Source of the DNA: Siphonodentalium dalli
Lineage: Eukaryota; Mollusca; Scaphopoda; Gadilida; Siphonodentaliidae
Reading direction: 5' to 3'
Assembly: GCA_032622095.1 (NCBI GenBank)
Contig: CP136069.1
Location: 105,366,278-105,430,277, forward strand
Length of the DNA: 64,000 bases
The notes under the pieces were generated by a model. That model was given only the letters and a program-made list of their open reading frames with translations, searched no databases and was not told where the DNA came from. Of the stretch, positions 53,006 to 64,000 are shown in pieces (position 1 is the stretch's first letter; each line of letters begins with the position of its first letter). Made by a program: the position numbers and the translations under genes.

Positions 53006-54411
53006 ACAGGATTTAAGAATATACAGATACTGGGAACTATACAGACGATGGCCGCATCCAAGATAACAGCTCAAATGTCAGTGGGTATTATTAGGGGGGT
53101 ATACTGATTAAACATCTGTCCGTCCGAGCGTCCGTCAGTGTGTTCGTACATCAGTCCAATGTCTGTTCATGTCATTACTTGGAACAGTATTGCTCGGATC
53201 TAAATGAAATTTGGTACGAATGTTGACACCACCGTAAGGACATTCAATGGCATATGTTCAATCGTCTTGTTTAGGTTTTTCGATCTATAGTTCGATCATC
53301 TTTGTTTATTTGAAAATACTAATTTTGGTGTCCATCTGTCTGAGTATATCAGTCATAGGTTATATGTTAGGCACTATGCCACAAGGTGGTATTCAGCGGA
53401 CGATACCCCATCTCTTGTTTTTGCACCGTGATTTGTATTTCATTATTTTAGTCTCTCTCTTTTCCCTTCCAGATTAGACAGGATTTAAGAATATACAGAT
53501 ACTGGGAACTATACAGACGATTGCCACATCAAAGATAACAGCTCAAATTCAGTGGGTATTATTATGGGGGGTTTACTGTTTAAACATCTGTCCGTCCAAG
53601 CGTCCGTCAGTGTGTTCGTACATCAGTCCAATCTCTGTTCATGTCATAACTTGGAACAGTATTGCTCGGATCTAAATGAAATTTGGTACGGATGTTGACA
53701 CCACCATAAGGACATTCAATGGCATATGATCAATCGTCTTGTTTAGGTTTTTCGTTCTATAGTACGATCATCTTTGTTTATTTGAAAATACTAATTTTGG
53801 TGTCCATCTGTCTGAGTATATCAGTCATAGGTTATATGTTAGGCACTATGCCACAAGGTGGTATTCAGCGGACGATACCCCATCTCTTGTTTTTGCACCG
53901 TGATTTGTATTTCATTATTTTAGTCTCTCTCTTTTCCCTTCCAGATTAGACAGGATTTAAGAATATACAGATACTGGGAACTATACAGATTAAGGCCGCA
54001 TTCATGATAACAGCTCAAATGTCAGTGGGTATTATTAGGGGGGGGTATACTGTTTAAACATCTGTCCGTCAGTGTGTTCATACATCAGTCCAATGTCTGT
54101 TCGTGTCATAACTTGGAACAGTATTGCTCGGATCTAAATGAAATTTGGTACAGATGTTGACACCACCATAAGGACATTCAATGGCATATGTTCAATCGTC
54201 TTGTTTAGGTTTTTCGTTCTATAGTTCGATCATCTTTGTTTATTTGAAAATACTAATTTTGGTGTCCATCTGTCTGAGTATATCAGTCATAGGTTATATG
54301 TTAGGCACTATGCCACAAGGTGGTATTCAGCGGACGATACCCCATCTCTTGTTTTTGCACCGTGATTTGTATTTCATTATTTTAGTCTCTCTCTTATCCC
54401 TTCCAGATTAG
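53006..54411 (+). repeat. 3-unit higher-order repeat, copy 1 (1,406 bp)
   Basis: Units at 53,247, 53,719 (with AYDQ at the ORF start) and 54,181 (SLLSLPD) recur 1,406 bp later. The repeat includes the 'gattgccacatc' linker and the 12-bp GGAC deletion at 54,062-54,070, which makes one unit about 10 bp short. Confidence 0.9.
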
Positions 54412-55817
54412 ACAGGATTTAAGAATATACAGATACTGGGAACTATACAGACGATGGCCGCATCCAAGATAACAGCTCAAATGTCAGTGGGTATTATTAG
54501 GGGGGTATACTGATTAAACATCTGTCCGTCCGAGCGTCCGTCAGTGTGTTCGTACATCAGTCCAATGTCTGTTCATGTCATTACTTGGAACAGTATTGCT
54601 CGGATCTAAATGAAATTTGGTACGAATGTTGACACCACCGTAAGGACATTCAATGGCATATGTTCAATCGTCTTGTTTAGGTTTTTCGTTCTATAGTTCG
54701 ATCATCTTTGTTTATTTGAAAATACTAATTTTGGTGTCCATCTGTCTGAGTATATCAGTCATAGGTTATATGTTAGGCACTATGCCACAAGGTGGTATTC
54801 AGCGGACGATACCCCATCTCTTGTTTTTGCACCGTGATTTGTATTTCATTATTTTAGTCTCTCTCTTTTCCCTTCCAGATTAGACAGGATTTAAGAATAT
54901 ACAGATACTGGGAACTATACAGACGATTGCCACATCCAAGATAACAGCTCAAATTCAGTGGGTATTATTATGGGGGGTTTACTGTTTAAACATCTGTCCG
55001 TCCAAGCGTCCGTCAGTGTGTTCGTACATCAGTCCAATCTCTGTTCATGTCATAACTTGGAACAGTATTGCTCGGATCTAAATGAAATTTGGTACGGATG
55101 TTGACACCACCATAAGGACATTCAATGGCATATGATCAATCGTCTTGTTTAGGTTTTTCGTTCTATAGTACGATCATCTTTGTTTATTTGAAAATACTAA
55201 TTTTGGTGTCCATCTGTCTGAGTATATCAGTCATAGGTTATATGTTAGGCACTATGCCACAAGGTGGTACTCAGCGGACGATACCCCATCTCTTGTTTTT
55301 GCACCGTGATTTGTATTTCATTATTTTAGTCTCTCTCTTTTCCCTTCCAGATTAGACAGGATTTAAGAATATACAGATACTGGGAACTATACAGATTAAG
55401 GCCGCATTCATGATAACAGCTCAAATGTCAGTGGGTATTATTAGGGGGGGGTATACTGTTTAAACATCTGTCCGTCAGTGTGTTCATACATCAGTCCAAT
55501 GTCTGTTCGTGTCATAACTTGGAACAGTATTGCTCGGATCTAAATGAAATTTGGTACAGATGTTGACACCACCATAAGGACATTCAATGGCATATGTTCA
55601 ATCGTCTTGTTTAGGTTTTTCGTTCTATAGTTCGATCATCTTTGTTTATTTGAAAATACTAATTTTGGTGTCCATCTGTCTGAGTATATCAGTCATAGGT
55701 TATATGTTAGGCACTATGCCACAAGGTGGTATTCAGTGGACGATACCCCATCTCTTGTTTTTGCACCGTGATTTGTATTTCATTATTTTAGTCTCTCTCT
55801 TATCCCTTCCAGATTAG
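54412..55817 (+). repeat. 3-unit higher-order repeat, copy 2 (1,406 bp)
   Basis: This is the adjacent second copy, with units at 54,653, 55,125 (AYDQ) and 55,587 (SLLSLPD) and the GGAC deletion at 55,468-55,476. Few single-base differences are present, for example 'ggtactcag' for 'ggtattcag' near 55,267. Confidence 0.9.
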
Positions 55818-56290
55818 ACAGGATTTAAGAATATACAGATACTGGGAACTATACAGACGATGGCCGCATCCAAGATAACAGCTCAAATGTTAGTGGGTAT
55901 TATTAGGGGGGGTATACTGTTTAAACATCTGTCCGGACGAGCGTCCGTCAGTGTGTTCGTACATCTGTCCAATGTCTGTTCATGTCATAACTTGGAACAG
56001 TATTGCTCGGATCTAAATGAAATTTGGTACAGATGTTGACACCACCATAAGGACATTCAATGGCATATGTTCAATCGTCTTGTTTAGGTTTTTCGTTCTA
56101 TAGTTCGATCATCTTTGTTTATTTGAAAATACTAATTTTGGTGTCCATCTGTCTGAGTACATCAGTCATAGGTTATATGTTAGGCACTATGCCACAAGGT
56201 GGTATTCACCGGACGATACCCCATCTCTTGTTTTTGCACCGTGATTTGTATTTCATTATTTTAGTCTCTCTCTTTTCCCTTCCAGATTAG

Positions 56291-59200
56291 ACAGGATTTA
56301 AGAATATACAGATACTGGGAACTATACAGATTAAGGCCGCATCCATGATAACAGCTCAAATGTCAGTGGGTATTATTAGGGGGGTATACTGTTTAAACAT
56401 CTGTCCGTCCGAGCGACCGTCAGTGTGTTCGTACATCAGTCCAATGTCTGTTCATGTCATAACTTGGAACAGTATTGCTCGGATCTAAATGAAATTTGGT
56501 ACAGATGTTGACACCACCGTAAGGACATTCAATGGCATATGTTCAATCGTCTTGTTTAGGTTTTTCGTTCAAAAGTACGATCATCTTTGTTTATTTGAAA
56601 ATACTAATTTTGGTGTCCATCTGTCTGAGTATATCAATCATAGGTTATATGTTAGGCACTATGCCACAAGGTGGTATTCAGCGGACGATACCCCATCTCT
56701 TTTTTTTGCACCGTGATTTGTATTTCATTATTTTAGTCTCTCTCTTTTACCTTCCAGATTAGACAGGATTTTAGAGTAAACAGATACTGGGAACTATACA
56801 GACGATGGCCGCATCCAAGATAACAGCTCAAATATCAGTGGGTATTATTAGGGGGGTATACTGTTTAAACATCTGTCGGTCCGAGCGTCCGTCAGTGTGT
56901 TCGTACATCAGTCCGATGTCTGTTCATGTCATAACTTGGAACAGTATTGCTCGGATCTAAATGAAATTTGGTACAGATGTTGACACCACTATAAGGACAT
57001 TCAATCGCATATGTTCAATCGTCTTGTTTACGTTTTTCGTTCTATAGTACGATCATCTTTGTTTATTTGAAAATACTAATTTTGGTGTCCATCTGTCTGA
57101 GTATATCAGTCATAGGTTATATGTTAGGCACTATGCCACAAGGTGGTATTCAGCGGACGATACCCAATCTCTTGTTTTTGCACCGTGATTTGTATTTCAT
57201 TATTTTAGTCTCTCTCTTTTCCCTTCCAGATTAGACAGGATTTAAGAATATACAGATACGGGGAACAAATACAGATTAAGGCCGCATTCATGATAACAGC
57301 TCAAATGTCAGTGGGTATTATTAGGGGGGGTATACTGTTTAAACATCTGTCCGTCCGAGCGTGTCAGTGTGTTCGTACATCAGTCCGATGTCTGTTCATG
57401 TCATAACTTGGAACAGTATTGCTCGGATCTAAATGAAATTTGGTACAGATGTTGACACCACCATAAGGACATTCAATGGCATATGTTCAATCGTCTTGTT
57501 TAGGTTTTTCGTTCTATAGTTCGATCATCTTTGTTTATTTGAAAATACTAATTTTGGTGTCCATCTGTCTGAGTATATCAGTCATAGGTTATATGTTAGG
57601 CACTATGCCACAAGGTGGTATTCAGCGGACGATACCCCATCTCTTGTTTTTGCACCGTGATTTGTATTTCATTATTTTAGTCTCTCTCTTTTCCCTTCCA
57701 GATTAGACAGGATTTAAGAATATACAGATACTGGGAACTATACAGACGATGGCCGCATCCAAGATAACAGCTCAAATGTCAGTGGGTATTATTAGGGGGG
57801 TATACTGATTAAACATCTGTCCGTCCGAGGGTCCGTCAGTGTGTTCGTACATCAGTCCAATGTCTGTTCATGTCATTATTTGGAACAGTATTGCTCGGAT
57901 CTAAATGAAATTTGGTACGAATGTTGACACCACCGTAAGGACATTCAATGGCATATGTTCAATCGTCTTGTTTAGGTTTTTCGTTCTATAGTTCGATCAT
58001 CTTTGTTTATTTGAAAATACTAATTTTGGTGTGCATCTGTCTGAGTATATCAGTCATAGGTTATATGTTAGGCACTATGCCACAAGGTGGTATTCAGCGG
58101 ACGATACCCCATCTCTTGTTTTTGCACCGTGATTTGTATTTCATTATTTTAGTCTCTCTCTTTTCCCTTCCAGATTAGACAGGATTTAAGAATATACAGA
58201 TACTGGGAACTATACAAACGATGGCCGCATCCAAGATAACAGCTCAAATGTCAGTGGGTATTATTAGGGGGGTATACTGATTAAACATCTGTCCGTCCGA
58301 GCGTCCGTCAGTGTGTTCGTACATCAGTCCAATGTCTGTTCATGTCATTATTTGGAACAGTATTGCTCGGATCTAAATGAAATTTGGTACGAATGTTGAC
58401 ACCACTATAAGGACATTCAATGGCATATGTTCAATCGTCTTGTTTAGGTTTTTCGTTCTATAGTTCGATCATCTTTGTTTATTTGAAAATACTAATTTTG
58501 GTGTCCATCTGTCTGAGTATATCAGTCATAGGTTATATGTTAGGCACTATGCCACAAGGTGGTATTCAGCGGACGATACCCCATCTCTTATTTTGGCACC
58601 GTGATTTGTATTTCATTATTTTAGTCTCTCTCTTTTCCCTTCCAGATTAGACAGGATTTAAGAATATACAGATACTGGGAACTATACAGATTAAGGCCGC
58701 ATCCATGATAACAGCTCAAATGTCAGTGGATATTATTAGGGGGGGTATACTGTTTAAACATCTGTCCGTCCGAGCGTCTGTCAGTGTGTTCGTACATCAG
58801 TCCAATGTCTGTTCATGTCATAACTTGGAACAGTATTGCTCGGATCTAAATGAAATTTGGTACGAATGTTGACACCACCTTAAGGACATTCAATGGCATA
58901 TGTTCAATCGTCTTGTTTAGGTTTTTCGTTCTATATTTCGATCATCTTTGTTTATTTGAAAATACTAATTTTGGTGTCCATCTGTCTGAGTATATCAGTC
59001 ATAGGTTATATGTTAGGCACTTTGCCACAAGGTGGTATTCAGCGGACGATACCCCATCTCTTGTTTTTGCACCTTGATTTGTATTTCATTATTTTAGTCT
59101 CTCTCTTTTCCCTTCCAGATTAGACAGGATTTAAGAATATACAGATACTGGGAACTATACAGACGATGGCCGCATCCAAGATAACAGCTCAAATGTCAGC

Positions 59201-59594
59201 GGGTATTATTAGTGGGGTATACTGTTTAAACATCTGTCCGTCCGAGCGTCCGTCAGTGTGTTCGTACATCAGTCCAATGTCTGTTCATGTCATAACGTGA
59301 ACAGTATTGCTCGGATCTAAATGAAATTTGGTACGGATGTTGACACCACCGTAAGGACATTCAATGGCATATGTTCAATCATCTTGTTTAGGTTTTTCGT
59401 TTTATAGTTCGATCATCTTTGTTTATTTGAAAATACTAATTTTGGTGTCCATCTGTCTGAGTATATCAGTCATAGGTTATATGTTAGGCACTATGCCACA
59501 AGCTGGTATTCAGCGGACGATACCCCATCTCTTGTTTTTGCACCGTGATTTGTATTTCATTATTTTAGTCTCTCTCTTTTCTCTTCCAGATTAG
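56291..59594 (+). repeat. 7-unit higher-order repeat, copy 1 (~3,304 bp)
   Basis: Units at 56,532 (KST, FYLPD), 57,004, 57,476, 57,948, 58,420 (FWHRD), 58,893 (YIS, LGTL) and 59,364 recur in the same order about 3,305 bp later. The linker word 'gatacggggaacaaatac' is shared at 57,255 and 60,560. Confidence 0.85.
57004..57234 (+). other. Monomer ORF block without start codon
   Basis: The start ATG reads ATC ('attcaatcgcatatg'). The equivalent unit in the next 7-unit copy (60,309) keeps ATG, so the change followed the duplication or was corrected in one copy. Confidence 0.85.
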
Positions 59595-62500
59595 ACAGGA
59601 TTTAAGAATATACAGATACTGGGAACTATACAGATTAAGGCTGCATCCATGATAACAGCTCAAATGTCAGTGGGTATTATTAGGGGGGATATACTGTTTA
59701 AACATCTGTCCGTCTGAGCGTCCGTCAGTGTGTTCGTACATCAGTCCAATGTCTGTTCATGTCATAACTTGAACAGTATTGCTCGGATCTAAATGAAATT
59801 TGGTACAGATGTTGACACCACCGTAAGGACATTCAATGGCATATGTTCAATCGTCTTGTTTAGGTTTTTCGTTCAAAAGTACGATCATCTTTGTTTATTT
59901 GAAAATACTAATTTTGGTGTCCATCTGTCTGAGTATATCAATCATAGGTTATATGTTAGGCACTATGCCACAAGGTGGTATTCAGCGGACGATACCCCAT
60001 CTCTTGTTTATGCACCGTGATTTGTATTTCATTATTTTAGTCTCTCTCTTTTACCTTCCAGATTAGACAGGATTTAAGAGTAAACAGATACTGGGAACTA
60101 TACAGACGATGGCCGCATCCAAGATAACAGCTCAAATGTCAGTGGGTATTATTAGGGGGGGTATACTGTTTAAACATCTGTCGGTCCGAGCGTCCGTCAG
60201 TGTGTTCGTACATCAGTCCGATGTCTGTTCATGTCATAACTTGGAACAGTATTGCTCGGATCTAAATGAAATTTGGTACAGATGTTGACACTACTATAAG
60301 GACATTCAATGGCATATGTTCAATCGTCTTGTTTACGTTTTTCGTTCTATAGTACGATCATCTTTGTTTATTTGAAAATACTAATTTTGGTGTCCATCTG
60401 TCTGAGTATATCAGTCATAGGTTATATGTTAGGCACTATGCCACAAGGTGGTATTCAGCGGACGATACCCAATCTCTTGTTTTTGCACCGTGATTTGTAT
60501 TTCATTATTTTAGTCTCTCTCTTTTCCCTTCCAGATTAGACAGGATTTAAGAATATACAGATACGGGGAACAAATACAGATTAAGGCCGCATTCATGATA
60601 ACAGCTCAAATGTCAGTGGGTATTATTAGGGGGGGTATACTGTTTAAACATCTGTCCGTCCGAGCGTGTCAGTGTGTTCGTACATCAGTCCGATGTCTGT
60701 TCATGTCATAACTTGGAACAGTATTGCTCGGATCTAAATGAAATTTGGTACAGATGTTGACACCACCATAAGGACATTCAATGGCATATGTTCAATCGTC
60801 TTGTTTAGGTTTTTCGTTCTATAGTTCGATCATCTTTGTTTATTTGAAAATACTAATTTTGGTGTCCATCTGTCTGAGTATATCAGTCATAGGTTATATG
60901 TTAGGCACTATGCCACAAGCTGGTATTCAGCGGACGATACCCCATCTCTTGTTTTTGCACCGTGATTTGTATTTCATTATTTTAGTCTCTCTCTTTTCCC
61001 TTCCAGATTAGACAGGATTTAAGAATATACAGATACTGGGAACTATAACAGACGATGGCCGCATCCAAGATAACAGCTCAAATGTCAGTGGGTATTATTA
61101 GGGGGGTATACTGATTAAACATATGTCCGTCCGAGCGTCCGTCAGTGTGTTCGTACATCAGTCCAATGTCTGTTCATGTCATTATTTGGAACAGTATTGC
61201 TCGGATCTAAATGAAATTTGGTACGAATGTTGACACCACCGTAAGGACATTCAATGGCATATGTTCAATCGTCTTGTTTAGGTTTTTCGTTCTATAGTTC
61301 GATCATCTTTGTTTATTTGAAAATACTAATTTTGGTGTCCATCTGTCTGAGTATATCAGTCATAGGTTATATGTTAGGCACTATGCCACAAGGTGGTATT
61401 CAGCGGACGATACCCCATCTCTTGTTTTTGCACCGTGATTTGTATTTCATTATTTTAGTCTCTCTCTTTTCCCTTCCAGATTAGACAGGATTTAAGAATA
61501 TACAGATACTGGGAACTATACAAACGATGGCCGCATCCAAGATAACAGCTCAAATGTCAGTGGGTATTATTAGGGGGGTATACTGATTAAACATCTGTCC
61601 GTCCGAGCGTCCGTCAGTGTGTTCGTACATCAGTCCAATGTCTGTTCATGTCATTATTTGGAACAGTATTGCTCGGATCTAAATGAAATTTGGTACGAAT
61701 GTTGACACCACCGTAAGGACATTCAATGGCATATGTTCAATCGTCTTGTTTAGGTTTTTCATTCTATAGTTCGATCATCTTTGTTTATTTGACAATACTA
61801 ATTTTGGTGTCCATCTGTCTGAGTATATCAGTCATAGGTTATATGTTAGGCACTATGCCACAAGGTGGTATTCAGCGGATGATACCCCATCTCTTATTTT
61901 GGCACTGTGATTTGTATTTCATTATTTTAGTCTCTCTCTTTTCCCTTCCAGATTAGACAGGATTTAAGAATATACAGATACTGGGAACTATACAGATTAA
62001 GGCCGCATCCATGATAACAGCTCAAATGTCAGTGGATATTATTAGGGGGGGTATACTGTTTAAACATCTGTCCGTCCGAGCGTCTGTCAGTGTGTTCGTA
62101 CATCAGTCCAATGTCTGTTCATGTCATAACTTGGAACAGTATTGCTCGGATCTAAATGAAATTTGGTACGAATGTTGACACCACCTTAAGGACATTCAAT
62201 GGCATATGTTCAATCGTCTTGTTTAGGTTTTTCGTTCTATATTTCGATCATCTTTGTTTATTTGAAAATACTAATTTTGGTGTCCATCTGTCTGAGTATA
62301 TCAGTCATAGGTTATATGTTAGGCACTTTGCCACAAGGTGGTATTCAGCGGACGATACCCCATCTCTTGTTTTTGCACCTTGATTTGTATTTCATTATTT
62401 TAGTTTCTCTCTTTTCCCTTCCAGATTAGACAGGATTTAAGAATATACAGATACTGGGAACTATACAGACGATGGCCGCATCCAAGATAACAGCTCAAAT

Positions 62501-62900
62501 GTCAGCGGGTATTATTAGTGGGGTATACTGTTTAAACATCTGTCCGTCCGAGCGTCCGTCAGTGTGTTCGTACATCAGTCCAATGTCTGTTCATGTCATA
62601 ACGTGAACAGTATTGCTCGGATCTAAATGAAATTTGGTACGGATGTTGACACCACCGTAAGGACATTCAATGGCATATGTTCAATCATCTTGTTTAGGTT
62701 TTTCGTTTTATAGTTCGATCATCTTTGTTTATTTGAAAATACTAATTTTGGTGTCCATCTGTCTGAGTATATCAGTCATAGGTTATATGTTAGGCACTAT
62801 GCCACAAGGTGGTATTCAGCGGACGATACCCCATCTCTTGTTTTTGCACCGTGATTTGTATTTCATTATTTTAGTCTCTCTCTTTTCCCTTCCAGATTAG
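59595..62900 (+). repeat. 7-unit higher-order repeat, copy 2 (~3,306 bp)
   Basis: This copy has units at 59,836, 60,309, 60,781, 61,254, 61,726, 62,199 and 62,670. The PQAGI variant is found at 59,364 and 60,781 but not at 57,476 or 62,670, so individual variants move between positions within the repeat. Confidence 0.85.
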
Positions 62901-64000
62901 ACAGGATTTAAGAATATACAGATACTGGGAACTATAACAGACGATGGCCGCATCCAAGATAACAGCTCAAATGTCAGTGGGTATTATTAGGGGGGTATAC
63001 TGATTAAACATATGTCCGTCCGAGCGTCCGTCAGTGTGTTCGTACATCAGTCCAATGTCTGTTCATGTCATTATTTGGAACAGTATTGCTCGGATCTAAA
63101 TGAAATTTGGTACGAATGTTGACACCACCGTAAGGACATTCAATGGCATATGTTCAATCGTCTTGTTTAGGTTTTTCGTTCTATAGTTCGATCATCTTTG
63201 TTTATTTGAAAATACTAATTTTGGTGTCCATCTGTCTGAGTATATCAGTCATAGGTTATATGTTAGGCACTATGCCACAAGGTGGTATTCAGCGGACGAT
63301 ACCCCATCTCTTGTTTTTGCACCGTGATTTGTATTTCATTATTTTAGTCTCTCTCTTTTCCCTTCCAGATTAGACAGGATTTAAGAATATACAGATACTG
63401 GGAACTATACAAACGATGGCCGCATCCAAGATAACAGCTCAAATGTCAGTGGGTATTATTAGGGGGGTATACTGATTAAACATCTGTCCGTCCGAGCGTC
63501 CGTCAGTGTGTTCGTACATCAGTCCAATGTCTGTTCATGTCATTATTTGGAACAGTATTGCTCGGATCTAAATGAAATTTGGTACGAATGTTGACACCAC
63601 CGTAAGGACATTCAATGGCATATGTTCAATCGTCTTGTTTAGGTTTTTCGTTCTATAGTTCGATCATCTTTGTTTATTTGACAATACTAATTTTGGTGTC
63701 CATCTGTCTGAGTATATCAGTCATAGGTTATATGTTAGGCACTATGCCACAAGGTGGTATTCAGCGGACGATACCCCATCTCTTATTTTGGCACTGTGAT
63801 TTGTATTTCATTATTTTAGTCTCTCTCTTTTCCCTTCCAGATTAGACAGGATTTAAGAATATACAGATACTGGGAACTATACAGATTAAGGCCGCATCCA
63901 TGATAACAGCTCAAATGTCAGTGGATATTATTAGGGGGGGTATACTGTTTAAACATCTGTCCGTCCGAGCGTCTGTCAGTGTGTTCGTACATCAGTCCAA
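61012..64000 (+). repeat. 4-unit higher-order repeat, period ~1,889 bp, open at window end
   Basis: The units at 60,781, 61,254 and 61,726 (TILIL, FWHCD) match those at 62,670, 63,143 and 63,615. A rare one-base insertion, 'actataacagacg', marks both copies at about 61,044 and 62,933. The second copy runs off the window. It overlaps the second 7-unit copy, so the 4-unit expansion is younger. Confidence 0.85.

Larger units (their letters stand above)
49093..64000 (+). repeat. Right satellite array, inverted, 31 full ORF blocks
   Basis: The same ~472-bp monomer continues in the opposite orientation to the end of the window and beyond it. A 360-bp partial monomer (49,093-49,452) is followed by 31 ORF blocks from 49,453 to 63,845, then part of a linker. 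The subtypes that fill 3-21 kb (ISYMLATMPQV, VKGYM) are absent. The KST/FYLPD and YIS units known from 20-47 kb are present, showing that this array is related to the inner part of the left array. Confidence 0.97.

Noticed and set aside
1251-64000. Centromeric identity of the array
   Set aside because: Higher-order repeats are typical of centromeric satellites, but no chromosome position, protein-binding data or recognisable centromere box is available from the sequence.

Overview
This window is almost entirely satellite DNA from what looks like a eukaryotic, probably animal, genome. About 1.25 kb of non-satellite sequence at the left end is followed by a head-to-tail array of a ~472-bp monomer. 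The array runs in one orientation from about 1,251 to 47,876, is interrupted by a 1.2-kb non-satellite island (47,877-49,092), and then continues in the opposite orientation from 49,093 to the window end. I count 129 monomers whose 231-bp ORF block is complete in length (98 left, 31 right), plus partial monomers at the island junctions and at the right end. No bacterial-style operon, RNA gene, CRISPR array or recognisable enzyme gene is present. Part of the monomer (a 'accaaatttcatttagatcc' stretch, a GGAC-rich stretch, then 'gtatac' and a C-run) resembles dispersed repeats I know from marine invertebrates, especially molluscs. That host assignment is an inference, not a search result.

Layout. 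1-553: unique AT-rich flank with no clear gene. 554-1,306: an Arg/Asp/Asn/Gln-rich open frame with no in-frame ATG near its start; its last codons are satellite, so a possible coding exon or relic abuts or was truncated by the array. 1,251-47,876: left array, with the monomer's 76-codon ORF on the minus strand. 47,877-49,092: island with 311-bp inverted arms (CCWWGG-rich, partly phased at 10 bp) around a 594-bp spacer holding a 32-bp tandem repeat and AT-rich sequence. 49,093-64,000: right array, with the ORF on the plus strand.

The main structural result is that island and satellite together form a large imperfect palindrome centred at 48,484.5. Paired positions sum to 96,969 in the island and the first satellite units. 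Both satellite flanks stop at the same monomer position. Rare variants are mirrored out to about 44 kb on the left and 56 kb on the right, but the right side carries about seven extra monomers over that distance. The best reading is an inverted duplication followed by independent unequal exchange in the two arms.

Within the arrays there are layered higher-order repeats (HORs): 3-unit (~1.4 kb), 4-unit (~1.89 kb), 5-unit (2,366 bp), 7-unit (~3,305 bp), 8-unit (3,770 bp) and a 21-unit displacement (~9,916 bp). Monomer subtypes are regional: one class fills 3-21 kb and is absent beyond. A 76-codon hydrophobic ORF is intact in 122 of 129 monomers. The common differences between copies are nearly all amino-acid changing, so I read it as a passenger of homogenisation rather than a gene.
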